A DNA stretch of 64,000 nucleotides from Hydractinia symbiolongicarpus (GCF_029227915.1 NC_079885.1:11789001-11853000); one strand, 5' to 3'. Shown: positions 19,740-31,515, counted from the stretch's first letter. Notes: a model not told the origin generated them from the letters alone. Translations and numbers: made by a program.

Positions 19740-20190
19740 CAATACTGTTCAAGAGAAGTTCTGGATCAACGTTTTTTTCATAACACAAAATTAGGTTTGC
19801 ATGTAATGAAAATTAAAAATCTTTGTCCAATTGGGTTCTTTCAAAATGAAATTCTTCTGGTTGGAAAACAAGAAAATATTCGTACAAACGCTGGATAACT
19901 GCTATTTTTCACTGAATTTGGAAGTAATATTCGCTACTTTTTTTCAACATATTATTCATGGCATTGTTTTCTAAATGACTATACTTGTGGTGAGTTGGAA
20001 GCTGCCCAATATGATTCGCAAGACACCTAATATCCACAACAACTTTTCCATGACAGGAACATTCTATTTCCAGGTCTAGGGAAACACTAATAAAAGGATA
20101 TGTCATATCAGGATCTATAACCAGATTTCTGTGCATTTTTTACTTCTTGTTGATATTTGTCGCAATACCATGCTTCATTTGCCAAGAAGA
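19740..20190 (-). pseudogene. YqaJ-type exonuclease remnant
   Basis: The minus-strand reading gives MKHGIATN, a stop, then IDPDMTYPFISVSLDLEIEC, CSCHGKVVVDIRC and LKKSSEYYFQIQ, followed by YFLVFQPEEFHFER. The order HG..., S-x-D, then E/D-I-(K/R)-C and YYFQIQ matches the YqaJ/lambda-exonuclease fold as found in repetitive animal genes. The usual EIKCP motif is altered to DIRCL, and stops interrupt the frame, so it is inactive. ISL2EU-type DNA transposons are known to carry YqaJ genes together with THAP-domain transposases. Confidence 0.6.
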
Positions 20191-23100
20191 AATATAAAAC
20201 AATCTGAGTCAGCATAAGTACACCCATTTTGAAATCGGTGGCGTTGATTTGACATATCTGTCTTTGTTCACCTTTCGGTCTTCTAAAAGCTTTTAATTTT
20301 TGTTTTTACATGAAGTATATATATAAATATATTGCCACGTATTCTAGCCACATATAAATCATAAACAAAACAATTTAACGATTTTTTGTATTGAGGAGAA
20401 GGGAGCATCCAACCTCCTTCCCAGCGCCTGTTGTCTCTCTTCTATAACCGGGACGACGAAACGAACATGGCCAGGAGGAGGCTGGTCCGATATGAAACCT
20501 GATTGGCGCGGATGTGTCGCATAATTATTGCGTCATACAAAATATTTTGGCGAGGCGGCGAGCCTGGTAAGAACAGGAGAAAGCTGTTCGTATTAAAATG
20601 GCGGAGGAGTTGTAGCGTGTTTTTTTTAAAGTAAAAAATTTAATAAAAAACATTACTAAGCAATTAAAGTACAAGAAAAGACACCATAAAGTGATAATGC
20701 TTACATGAAAATATTGCTGGAATTACAAAAGTAGTTACATACACTAGCAAGTTATCATCCGAGAAGACATTACTTAAAATTACTAGCAGAGAGACCGAGT
20801 GTCGCCCACTCCACATGTCAATTGTGTTAACCCCATTTTATTTGACGTCATTTCCTTTATAGACAAAATAATTTTTCACGAAATATCAAAAATGTTTTTT
20901 TTACAAAATGTACATATTTTAACTTTTCATATCAGGCTGTGGTTGGCAATCATGTTTTATTACTTTATATGTTTTGGTTAGAAAAAAATTCATTCTGTCA
21001 TTGAATCTACACTTATTCAGCCTAATTAAAAAAATTAAAAGTGCAATAACTTTGGTAAATAAATAAAGTTATTAGTTTGAAATTTGTTATGGAGTACTTT
21101 TAGACAATCTGATAAAAAATAACTTTGCATGAGGCGTAAAAAAATTATATATATAATAAGCATTTTGAGGAAACAGCATAATCTTATTAATTTTGAGCAT
21201 AATAAAAAAGTTAGGAAGATTTTTGGTGAAAATGATTCCTGCCAGGCCCTGGAAACTTTATAAAGAAATTTTAGACAAATTAAATTGTAATCATATTTTC
21301 AGTTGCACTTTGATTAGGTGCTAAACCTGGCATATGGATATGGTTAAATATGGTTAAATCCAGGATACACTAAAGATACTGTTAATATTCTACATGTAAT
21401 ACCACTTGTCACAAATATTACTCTTCAGAGAATATCAGATGCTCTTCCACTAAATTGGGTCTCACAAAACACAACACAATACAATGTTGACCCTATTTTT
21501 ACTAGAACAGTGCAGTGAAATGTATGTTGATATTGAACGGTTCAATAAGTCCAAACTATCCATTTCAGGTACAAGTCCAATAACTTCAGTAAAAAGTTAA
21601 ATATTAACTTACCGTTTAGTATGATATGGTTTTACACTGATTTGATGAAATTGAGCCAAAAATAGGTCCATTATTATCATAAGATCCAGAATTTAGCCCT
21701 TCTTAGAGACGCCGATAAGCCGTTTTTAACAGCAAATCATTTTTGACTAAGATAAAAGTTTATAATATAATTAAAGTAATTCTAACCCTAGAAATTGGTC
21801 AGATAATGTTCAACCTAGTCAATCAAATATTTCAGTAATAACAAAAACAGGTCGTCAACAACTCAGAGATATGTTGAAGCGTCATTTGTTTGTTTTCCCT
21901 TTTATTGAATTCTCGATGTAACTACAGCTGCACAGCTTATTCCAAGCGGACACTTGGGACCTCGAAACACTGTATAGAGTGGCGTGTTCGCTACATAGGG
22001 GTTCTTTTTTAATTACCTTATATTGCGTAAATAAGCTTGCACTGCGGTGTTGGAGTGAAGTAAAATCTTCCGGGAGAAGAAAGAGCATAACGACAGTATA
22101 TGATAAATATGCTAACTTTCATTGTGGGTTAACATTGTGACCTTTGCTAGCCTAACATAAGGCGAATATTTGTTGGCAGACACAGTTCTCAATAATTTCA
22201 GAATGACAAACATTAATTTTTTAAATTATCATGAGCATTCCACTGCGTCTACTTAGTTTTTTTTGTCATTGTGTGTATACTAAATTTATGTTTCTTTCAT
22301 CAGAGGTGGTCGAGGGGGAATTAGGAGGAAGGAAGAAACCGATCCGATTGATTTCTATTTTGCTTCGCTTAAACGAGATTAACCTTATTTATTTCCCTGT
22401 AGTGTAAAATATTGTCGTGTAATAACAGTAAAATACCCTACACTACACTATAAAACCACGATGTCGCATTTTTTCTCGCCAAAAAAATGTTACAGATCAC
22501 AATGAAAATATTAAAAAGTCACAAAGTAATTCGGCTACTGTTATAGAGACGTGGTGGGCTGGCAAAAAAATTTATCTCTAAAAAGCATATAATAAATGTC
22601 TATGGTTTATCTTAAAAGCAGCGTTACACTTCCCTGATGTGATTAGATAGTATTTATAAAAATTAAGTGATAAAGCATTACTTAAATCCATTCTTAATAT
22701 CACGCCACTTTTCACACCACTAGGAAGTGAAATATTCAAAAAGGAACCTTCCCTGTCGCTACTCACAGGCAGCTACCATAAGTTAGGTAGTATTATAGAC
22801 TAGTTGTTAGCCCGTGATAAAAACCATCCGTTCTTAACATTCCTCGGGAATTCACGCGTTGAACCAAAGTGGATAAAAATATATCGGATTTACTCTTTTG
22901 TGTGTCTGTAGCATATCTTTTTACGATTTCTGCTTTATTTTAAGACTTAAAAAAGGTTTTTTTTTGGAAAAAACATTATCCTTGTTTTAAAGGTTCATTT
23001 CAAAAATAATATTTAAATTTTTGTTCAAAAAGAAAACTCTTATTTATTTCAAAGAACCAGTTCTAAAAAAACTTACTTAAAATATGCTTACCGACTTATT

Positions 23101-24171
23101 CGTGGCAAAAAAATCCGGTATAATTAGAATGTCATGTAACTAAAACTAATTTCAACAGGAACTATAGCTAGTCACAGATTGGGACAAAACGTCAAGTACA
23201 GTGTCATAGCAATTTGGTAGTTCCTACCTATTCTGCTTTTTGGACTTCTTTGTGTGGGGTAAACTTTAACAATAAAAACTAAATGCCTCCATTTCTCTTT
23301 ACAACTAGTGCAAATGTTATTGGCAAGAGATAAGGGATAGTGAGACCGCTATTAACAACCACACGTTTTTTTTCCAAATGTACCGTGTTTTTCCCAAAGA
23401 GGGATAAAGAAAAAAACTTATTAATGTGTGTTCAGTTTCGGACCGGTTTGTAGTTTATTATCCTCCCATAATTTATTGCAATTAAAAATGATTATTTACA
23501 TTTATTTGTTATTTTTACATTTTCATGTTAGGAAAAACAACACATTAAAATTTCGTACACATCTTTCTTTTAATACAAAGGGAAACGTTAAGCTTGAGAC
23601 GCATTTCAAACTCAAAAAAGGGAAAAAGCGCAACAAAAACAAAAATAATTCTGCAATTTTTTTTAGTTACTCTGATAACTAAGTTGTTCTTGTAATGCTA
23701 AAGATTTTCTCATGCAACAGTATAATATTTCAAAACACTTCCTCGTGGCGTTGCAACTTCATGCTACGCCCGTTTTTTTTATTGTTGACCGATTAATATA
23801 CTTAACAAGCATGGGAAATGTCACCTTACTTTCACCAAACTTGTTTGTTTTGTGGTAAGACTTCACTGACTTGGGAACTAAGTTATTTTATATAAAGGGA
23901 AGCATACGATTAGAAATCTTATGATACGCTTTCACTCTCCGGAGTCATTTTTAATGTGCTCGATTTTATCTCCATCCATATACCTTTTTAGCAGAAACTT
24001 GCAATAGTAAATTACCAATCTAAGCACACGCGTTGATCATTACATGTTTGGTACATTTTAGGTCATTTGAAACTGTTTAGGTCATTTTAGATTGCGTTAA
24101 ACCTTTACAATTTAAAATTCCATATGGAAAAGTAAGAATATATAAGAATATATCGTTGTCAAATTAATACT
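20191..24171. other. No recognisable gene; repeats only
   Basis: This 4-kb stretch contains a CCAACCTCCTTCCCAGCGCC end (20409-20428) related to sequences at 33570 and 53053, a GGCGAGGCGGCGAGCC patch near 20550, and AT-rich sequence. Short ORFs at 21882, 22578 and 23428 have no recognisable domain or splice context. Confidence 0.45.
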
Positions 24172-24965
24172 GTAGCCATTTAGCTAGCTCCTATCTTTGC
24201 CTAAAAAGTGAGAGTAAAAAAATGCAGTTTGGCGAATGTAATATTCTTAAGCAATAATTCTTATGTAGTTAGCTGTTTAACTACATCTTTTCCTATTTTC
24301 CTGAAAACTTTTTCTGCAAATAAAATGACTGAGCAATTGTTTTAGCTGGACAGGTTTGCTTTTATTTAAACCGAAGTTGCAATGACGTTTTTTTGGAAAA
24401 TGGTATTACGCCTCTGTACGCCTATTCAGCTCTGTTTATCTGTACTAAGTGCTTAGCCCAGTCTGCTTTTTTGGTAAAGGCTGTTACGCCTATGGGCATG
24501 TGAAACACGGTTTACCTGTACTAAGGTCAGCCCACTGTGACAATTAATTTTTAAACTTTCTCGGGAATCACACCTGTACGGATGTGTAACATTGTTTCCC
24601 TGGACTAACTGCTCAGCCCTGTCTGCGAAAAAGTTTTTTTTAAAAAGGTATTATCCATATACGCTGTGCAACACGGTTTAACTGTACTACGCGCTCAACC
24701 CGGTGTCACAATTAATTTCTTAACTTTCACAAAAACTCAGTAGCAACGGTTTGTAAACTCTACTTTTATTTCAGCATCGTTGCGGGAAATTTATTTTTTG
24801 AAAAATATGTTACAGACGCAACACAATAATGGTACATGCGCTTCACTTGTTTTAAGACATACTGTATACCTGTACTAAAGCGCTCCACCTGACCGTGTGG
24901 CACAGTTTACGGCTCTTATTAAGCGCTCCACAGAGTGTTCAACGCCGGCTTACTCCCCCGTATGT
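24172..24965. repeat. Dispersed repeat copy with internal degenerate tandem array
   Basis: Both ends match 32404-32860: TGTAGCCATTTAGCTAGCT, AAAAGTGAGAGTA, TTCTTAAGCAATAATT, CCTGAAAACTTTTTCTGCA and AGCAATTGTTTTAGCTGGA at the left; ATCGTTGCGGGAAA, CCTGTACTAAAGCGCTCCAC and CCACAGAGTGTTCA at the right. This copy has about 350 bp extra in the middle (24380-24730). That insert is made of about four degenerate units around ACGGTTTACCTGTACTAA and GCTCAGCCC. Confidence 0.65.
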
Positions 24966-25044
24966 TAGTGGGTTAGTGCTAGGTTTTATGGTAAGAAAAT
25001 CAGCGGGAGGAGTAAGTCTGCCGTAAGTCAATTTCCTAACTAAG

Positions 25045-25246
25045 GGGCTAATTTCATGGAGAATTTAAGCCCGGGCTAACTACCTGGCTAGGTGTTTTAC
25101 CCCAGGGCGGAAATGTCATATAACCGAAAAATTATTTTTAACAACCATACGCATGTGCTCGATCTCTATGTAATAGTAAAACATTTTTCAGACCTGCCGC
25201 GAGTTGAAATTTCGAACCGAGCTGAAATTCTCCATGTAATCAGCCC
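25045..25246. mobile_element. Short MITE with terminal inverted repeats
   Basis: The left end GGGCTAATTTCATGGAGAAT and the right end (reverse complement) GGGCTGATTACATGGAGAAT match at 18 of 20 positions and extend a little further. The element is about 200 bp, has no ORF and is flanked by TAA on both sides within a base or two. This fits the 3-bp duplication of PIF/Harbinger-type MITEs. Confidence 0.6.
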
Positions 25247-25523
25247 GTAAATAAAACATTTTTTCTAACTTTTTTAAAGTTTTTCTTTCTTTTTTTTTTG
25301 ACGTGTGATAACTCATTACACTACTGACACTCGATCCGCCATCTTTGTTTGGAAAATTGCAACCGTGTTCGCTCCATAAGGCTCCTGCTGTTTTTTAATT
25401 TTAACACGATTTTTATGAAAAATTATTATTAAAATATTTTTTAATTAAAAAGATTTATTTATACCTGTTACATATATACCATCTGTTAGTTTCCTAAGAA
25501 GAAAGCTTTTCCATAACCCAAAA

Positions 25524-25620
25524 ATGGAATTTCATTTCATAAAATCTAAATCGATCTAATACTGGATTCTTACAATCAACTGGCTCCACTACACAAAGCC
25601 AGTGGAGCCCGGACCTCCTT
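25524..25620 (+). repeat. Left inverted terminal repeat of the DIRS1-like element
   Basis: Pairs with 29458-29545 in reverse orientation. The two arms share most positions but differ by several substitutions, in line with an old insertion. Confidence 0.8.
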
Positions 25621-25751
25621 CCTCTTTCAACTTCTTCGCGATCGAGAAAGGAGCTCCGGTTATATCAATGCTTGTTTACAAGTTATTATCAAGTTATTTA
25701 ACCGCAATCATTGAATTATTTGTTCTATATTTAATTGTACCATTATCATTA

Positions 25752-26680
25752 TGGAATCAACGTCTTATCCTGCAAGTATTTCTGTCGACCAAGAAGGTGA
25801 CAGTGATACTTCAAGAACTTCTGTGGTTGATGATACCATAGCATGCGACACGCCACATGGCAAGAGAAAGTCTGCTAATCAGCTTGAGAGCGATCAGTAT
25901 AAGCGCTTTAAAATCACTATGGAAGAGGATATCCACAAGTAGTCTCTTCCTGATGATTTAGCCTCTTATGCAAACGATGCATCCGAGGAATTCATCCCAG
26001 AAAAAGAACTAAAAGGGCAAGTGCTGCTGGAGGCTCCCAGACCAGTGAACTTGGATTCCATAAAGGTTTTTCCAGCAATCTAAAAAAGGATCACCTACAA
26101 AGCCTCGAAATGGATCGAATGCTCAAAAAAGTTCAGGAAAAGGTGGGTGATAAAATGGGGCCACTAACCAAAGTTTGGATGATGGTAGAGCAGGTACGAA
26201 CTGCTGAAGATAAAGAAAATCTTCCCCCTCCTGAATAAGTAGCTTCGGCGGTAGAAAAACATTAACAATGGTGGGTCAATGTATCAACATTTTAACGTAT
26301 GAGCGTCGAAAGAACATCTTATCCGCTCAGCAAACCTTTCAGCTGCACAAGCATCAACAACGTTAAAGCACAAAGCCTTGCTGCTACAACTTCATAATGG
26401 TGAACTATTTCGGAAGAAATACCGCGAACACATGGCTGATTTAAACAAAACAATAAAGCAAGATGTTATGGTTACAGCCGAGAAAATTTCAACCAAAAAT
26501 AGAAGGTGGCCAAAGAAGCAGTCCTTTCTTGGTGGTCACTCCCATTTGAAAAAGAACGGTGGGTGTTGCATTCCACCTACAAACCAAGGCAACCATAATA
26601 TAAAGGTACCTACTTTTCTACAACTAGAAAAGGATTCTTTTCTCAACAATCAAAAGTTGCAACCGCTTCCACACATCTAA
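25752..26680 (+). pseudogene. Gag-like region of the DIRS1-like element
   Basis: Opens at ATG 25752 (MESTSYPASISVDQEG) and reaches a stop at 25940. It then continues as SLPDDLASYANDASEEFIPE and PVNLDSIKVF in the same or neighbouring frames. Later pieces include QTFQLHKHQ-like and LTLLLQLHNGELFRKKYRE near 26380. The pattern matches ORF1 proteins of DIRS1-type elements in animals. There are several stops. Confidence 0.5.
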
Positions 26681-26769
26681 AATTGGGTGAACTTGGAGGA
26701 TCTCACTCACGTTCACCCTGCCATAAAAAATCCTGTTCTCAAGGTGGCAGATGCCAATTGTACCCTTAG

Positions 26770-28175
26770 CAGGACGCCTGAAACATTTTCTTCCAGCTTG
26801 GAAAAAGTTAACACAGGACAAAGATCTCCTGTCAGTCATACAAGGGTTCAAAATACCTATTATTTCGAAGCTAACACAGGCAATAATACCTCATTCTCCT
26901 GTTTGAAATCTAATAGACAAAGAGTTAATTGATGGAGAAGTGGCAGATATGTTGAGAAAAGGAGCCATTTCAAAAGTAGCTCCCACAGAGGGGCAGTTTC
27001 TAAGCAATCTGTTCTTAGTAAAAAAGAAAGATGAAGGAAATCGACCAGTAATAAACCTCAAGTATTTAAACAAATTTGTTCCTTACGAACACTTCAAAAT
27101 GGAGGGTTTGCACTCACTGAAATTCCTATCAAACAAAGTGCATTGGAAGTGCAAGTTGGATCTGAAAGATGCCTATTTCAGTGTTCCACTGCACAATTTC
27201 TCCAGAAAATTTGTGAGGTTCGAGTGGTCAGGCAACCTATACGAATTCCTCTGTCTTTGTTTTGGCTTGGCTCCAGCTCCACGGATTTTTATGAAGTTAT
27301 TGAAAATTCCCATGGCAGTCCTTCGTCGTTTAATGATAAGAATTGTAATTTACTTAGACGACATGTTAAATTGGGACCGTCCAGAGAGGAGTTCCTTATG
27401 GCACGAAACACATTGATTTTTCTGTTACAGAATCTGGGCTTTTTAATTAAATTGAAAAAGTCTGTCTTGGAGCCAACCCAGAAAATAGAGTTCTTGAGAA
27501 TGTCTGTGGATTCAGTAACCATGTCTCTTTATCTAGGGAGAAAGTTTCCAAAATACAGACGCAGTGCTTGAGTTTGTACAAAACAAGAGAAGACACTATT
27601 CTGGAGCCAACTCAATTAATAGGGGTTCTGTCTTCCACCATACAAGCAGTTCTGCCAGCTCGTCTGGAGTTTCGTTTTCTACAAGAACAACAAATTTAAA
27701 GTCTAAAAGTATCGAAATCTTATGCCACCCTAGTGCATTTAAAAAGGGAACCTCTGGAAGAACTTCTATGGTGGGTGAACAATCTAAAATTGTACAATTG
27801 GCGTTCCCTTATGCAACCTTAAGCAAAAAGTTTTTAACAGACAGATGCCTAAAAGGTTGGGGAGCAGTTTGTCAAAGGACCAGGACAGGAGGCGTGTGGT
27901 CCCAGACGGAACAAATTCTTCATATAAATGTTTTGGAATTGCTTGCAATCAAATTAGCACTACTGTCTTTTCACAAAATGAAACAATTTGCATCAGTTCA
28001 CATTCAGACAGACAACATGACAGTTTTGTCTTACCTCCTTAAAATGGGAGGAACAAAAAATTTAACTATGATAAAAATAGCCAAGAAAATTAGGGATTTC
28101 CTATTACTCCACAAGATCACGATTACTGAAGAGTACCTCCCCAGGTTGTCTAAATATCAAGGCGGACATACTTAG
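26770..28175 (+). pseudogene. RT-RNase H pseudogene of the DIRS1-like element
   Basis: Begins near LAGRLKHFLPAWKKLTQDKD (26766-26830). It has RT motifs NLFLVKKKDEGNRPVINLK, LDLKDAYFSVPLH, FGLAPAPRIFMK and the catalytic YLDD at about 27352. A frame change follows near 27370, then NLGFLIKLKKS. RNase H begins near 27838 with LTDRCLKGWGAVC, LHINVLELLAI and QTDNMTVLSYL. The first RNase H motif reads TDRCL where TDASL is usual. At least three breaks are needed to join the parts. Confidence 0.8.
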
Positions 28176-28179
28176 GAAT

Positions 28180-28680
28180 TAGCAGAATGGGCGCTTTGCC
28201 CTGTGGTTTACAAAACAATTTGTCAGAGAATAGGATCTCCCAAACTGGACCTGTTTGCCTCCCGTCTATCTCATCAACTTCCAATGTATTATTCTTGGAA
28301 GCTGGACCGTCACAGTCTGGGTACAGATGCATTTCACCAAAAGTGGAATCAAAAGTGTCTTTATGCATTTCCTCCTTTTGCTGTGATCCACAGAGTTCTA
28401 AAAAAGTAGAAGAGGAACAGGTTCATTTTCTGATTTTGATCACACCAACATGGCAGTCACAAACATGGTATCCCGAAGTGTTACGGTGCTACGGTTAGCT
28501 GCTTGGATAGTTTCAGGGGAAAACTCCTTGAGGAAGGAATTTCTCCAGAGGCTTTTAATCTCATCATTGCTTCCAGAAGAAAGGGAACTAATGCAAATTA
28601 TTCATCGTCTTGAAATAAGTAGGCTAGCCGGTGTGGTCAAAAACAGGTTGAACCATTTCAATACCCTATAAATTTTGTGA
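28180..28680 (+). pseudogene. RNase H-to-YR linker region of the DIRS1-like element
   Basis: Reads VYKTICQRIGSPKLDLFASR, then WKLDRHSLGTDAFHQKW, AFPPFAVIHRVLKK, a frame shift, and LILITPTWQSQTWYPEVL. This segment is conserved in DIRS1-type pol proteins between RNase H and the recombinase. A final piece (28450-28671) gives LAAWIVSGENSLRKEFLQ. Confidence 0.65.
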
Positions 28681-28835
28681 TAAATTATTTGGGGAAGTTA
28701 TTCAAAAAGGGTTATGAATATAGAGCTAATTGTTCCCATAAATCAGCCATTTCAGCCTTCAGGAAGTCCTATAGGAGAACATCCTAAAGTTAGTTCTCTT
28801 ATATTAGGTGTTTTTAATTTCTTTGGAATGTTCGG

Positions 28836-29389
28836 GTGGTCATAGTTTGCATTAAACAAAAATTTAAAGATAACAGGCAAATATCTATAAGATCTTTGTC
28901 TTTAACACTTACAATGCTATTAGCTTTAACTTCAGCTTCTAGGGTGTTGGGTATTTATAATCTGGATATAAATTTAATGACTAAGACCAATGATCAATAT
29001 ACGTTTACTTTTAATAAACTCCATAAGTCGTGGGGGCAAGGACAACCAAATGCATCAGTCATCCAGAAGATGAAGACCTTTGTGTGTTTAATGCATTGAC
29101 TGTTTATTTAGAACGCACCAGTGGATGGAGGAACGCAAGTGGTGCTTCACAGTTATTAATTAGTACTATTACTCCTCATAAGGGTGTGGTCAGTTCTACA
29201 ATAGCTGGCTGGATTAAAACCGTGCTAACGGAGGCAGGGATTGATACTACTAAGTTGTTTGCCCATTCTACCAGATCAGCTTCAGTCTCAAAAGCAGAAC
29301 TATCAGGACTCCCTGTAAAGGATACTCTAGAGAGAGGGTTCTGGTCTAAGGAATCCACATGGCAAAGTTTTATAGAAAGGAAATTCTAA
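28836..29389 (+). pseudogene. Tyrosine recombinase pseudogene of the DIRS1-like element
   Basis: Two overlapping frames give LLALTSASRVLGIYNLD (first catalytic Arg), then ITPHKGVVSSTIAGWIKTVL, FAHSTRSASVSKAELSG (H-x-x-R box) and GFWSKESTWQSFIERKF. In relatives the last motif contains the catalytic tyrosine right after F. Here isoleucine stands in that position, so the recombinase would be inactive even without the frameshift near 29090. Confidence 0.75.
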
Positions 29390-29457
29390 TACCAAATACA
29401 AAAACTTTCAGAATTCTGTTTTTAAGAGGGGCTAAAACGCTAAGAACTGAGTAAGGA

Positions 29458-29545
29458 GGTCCGGGCTCCACTAGCTTTGTGTAGTGAAGCCGGTAGGGTT
29501 GTAAGAATCCAGTATTAAATCGATTGATATTTTATGAAATAAAAT
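29458..29545 (-). repeat. Right inverted terminal repeat of the DIRS1-like element
   Basis: Inverted partner of 25524-25620. On the plus strand it starts AAGGAGGTCCGGGCTCCACT and ends near TTTATGAAATAAAATT. Confidence 0.8.
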
Positions 29546-29576
29546 TGAAGAATTACGTAAGGGCGCGAATCACCCG

Positions 29577-30069
29577 CAATGTAATTCGGATTTTATAAAT
29601 AAAATCGAAAGAAGATCTAATACTTCCCACCCACCCACGCCTTAACATGAAAGGTTTTTTGTTTCATTTTAGATACACGTAACAACAATTTTCATAACTA
29701 CAACCCCAACTACAAGGCTCGACGTGCGACACATTGGCGTAGATAAATAATGAACGCTTCACTTTATGTATATAGTTTAGAGTCATTGTGTGAATATTTT
29801 CTACAACCTTGATAGGTTGTTTTTGTTTTGTTTTAACTCGTTATTCCTACATAAAGTCTGTGAGCAAATGTACTAGCGCTAACTATGTTTGTACATGTAA
29901 GGACATTTGTTTTAAATTTCACGGTCACACGGCCGTTTGCTCCATGTGGAAACTGTGTGTGTTCTGCGTTGCAGCGCATTGAGCTTCCATGTAGATCGCC
30001 GATTAGGTTGTAAGAATCTAGTATTAGATCTTCGTTCGATATTATTTATAAAATCCGAATTACATTGCA
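29577..30069. mobile_element. Short element with inverted ends related to DIRS termini
   Basis: 29577-29625 (GCAATGTAATTCGGATTTTA onward to GATCTAATACT) is inverted at 30021-30069. Past that, the right copy continues into AGATTCTTACAA, which also occurs in the DIRS1-like termini next door (GGATTCTTACAA). The roughly 380-bp interior has no ORF. It may be a deletion derivative of a second DIRS1-like family. Confidence 0.5.
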
Positions 30070-31113
30070 ATTTCTTTAAATCACACCTCTCGGCTTACCA
30101 CCCCTCTTGAATGAGCGCCCACCTTAAAATTCAAAATTTCATATAAGCGAGCATTTACGGTAGTTACGTTTCGAATAAAAAGACATTTTCAAAAAAAGCA
30201 GGTAGCAAGGTTGCTAATGTTCTCGATTTGCAGTAATCATTATTGTTGATTTTCACAACTCAATGCTGGGTTGGTCAAGAACGCCGCCACAGTTCTCAGA
30301 TCTGTGTTTAGTATCTGGGAATTGGTTTGTGAAGCCTGAATCTTCGCTAGAAATTTAGAAGCAGGTTGGGACGAGTCACCATTCAAGCGTTTGCAATCGA
30401 ACAACTTTTAAACAACTAGTACACTTATAAAAAACGCTAGCTAGGAAACACAGCCAAGGAAAGAGATTTTCAGAAAGTTCCTGTAAAAACCCATCATGGT
30501 TACTACAATATTTGATAAAAAGTTTGAAAACGCTAGAAGTGTGCCTGAACTTCTTCGGAGAAGATTCGGACGTAGTAAAAATTTTTTATAAATTATCCAT
30601 AAAATACCTCTAAACTTGGAGATTTGGACGAGTTTTAAAAAGACATCAAAGAATTCGCTGACGCAAGCAAAACTTTGTATGTATTTTGTGATATTTGATT
30701 GGCTGAGGAAACAAAGAATTCTGGCGCCAGCGTTGTTGGTTCATAACCGCGTGATTCAAGTACACAAAACAAACTTTCCGGAGAAAATCATGTTAATAAA
30801 AAAATTACATGGGTATATATCTAGTGCTAAGCGTTCTATAAAAAAACCCACAGTTTACAAATTGATTAGAGAATATTTAGTCAAGGTTGATTTGCCCTAA
30901 ATTTATAAGTGAGTTTAACAGGCATATAAAGTTATTTTAATTTGAACTCGTATACTAAATTAAACTATTTTAATCTTAATAAGTTAAATACTGCAGAAAC
31001 ACAAAGCTAAAGTTTTATAGGCAAAATCAGCCACTGACTAAGTTATTCGCACCAGCGAAATATGTTTATAAGAAAAAGCGAAAAGCAAGGTTTAAGGTTA
31101 AACTGATTGCCAG
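30070..31113. other. No recognisable gene; weak coding-like stretch
   Basis: ATG 30496 opens VTTIFDKKFENARSVPELLR and stops after about 31 codons. Open pieces follow in two frames (LGDLDEF, KDIKEFADASKTLYVFCDI; later a 94-codon frame to 30900). They could be a decayed gene, but I recognise no family. Confidence 0.25.
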
Positions 31114-31455
31114 TCAAATAAGAGATCTTTTATTAGTTGAACCCACGCTTTCTGTACTTTCATCAAAGAATCTGGCACGTAACAAAGCTTGACGTGCTTC
31201 GTCACGCGCTGTAAAAAATCTTTGATTATCATTCACTCTGTTTCCTTTATATGACATTTCATCATCCGGGTTCTTTCGGGTGTGGTCATCGGCTTGAGTG
31301 AGTCTTCCATTTAACATTTGATCTCGTTCTTCGTATAATCTTCTCAACTTTCTACTGTCTTTTCCTCCACGGGCTCCAAGGTTTCCCATTCCAACTACGA
31401 AGCTTTCGACGTCACTAAAGAGAACAAGCAAAATGCTAAACTTTATTGCAATCAT
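31114..31455 (-). CDS. Small secreted protein, unrecognised
   Basis: 113 residues in one exon. The first about 20 residues (MIAIKFSILLVLFSDVESF) form a clear signal peptide. The rest is hydrophilic and has no cysteine. It is rich in charged residues, with basic sites RKLRR and RARFF, and ends KRSLI. An internal stretch D-QMLNGR-L has the form of a peptide that cnidarian processing could release (cleavage after an acidic residue, then Gln, ending Gly-Arg for amidation), but only one copy is present. A TATAAAT box sits about 55 bp upstream of the ATG. No intron is needed. I do not recognise the family; secretion is well supported, the role is unknown. Confidence 0.6.
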   Translation of the reverse strand: MIAIKFSILLVLFSDVESFVVGMGNLGARGGKDSRKLRRLYEERDQMLNGRLTQADDHTRKNPDDEMSYKGNRVNDNQRFFTARDEARQALLRARFFDESTESVGSTNKRSLI

Positions 31456-31508
31456 TCTTGTCTTGCTGCTGTGAAATGTTATCTGAGTTCTGTCTAAAAG
31501 CTGCTCAC

Positions 31509-31515
31509 ATTTATA
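31509..31515 (-). promoter_or_regulatory. TATA box of the small secreted protein gene
   Basis: TATAAAT on the minus strand, 54-60 bp upstream of ATG 31455. A start site about 30 bp downstream (near 31480) would leave a leader of about 25 bp. Confidence 0.5.

Larger units (their letters stand above)
25524..29545 (+). mobile_element. DIRS1-like retrotransposon with inverted termini, decayed
   Basis: The left terminus (25524-25620) and right terminus (29458-29545) are inverted copies. Shared landmarks are TTTCATAAAAT, ATCGAT-TAATACTGGATTC, TTACAA, CACTACACAAAGC and AGTGGAGCCCGGACCTCCTT. Between them, in order on the plus strand, lie gag-like, RT, RNase H and tyrosine-recombinase pieces. This is the layout of DIRS1-type elements, unlike the split direct repeats of the first element. 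Every gene is broken by stops or shifts, so this copy is not autonomous. Confidence 0.85.
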
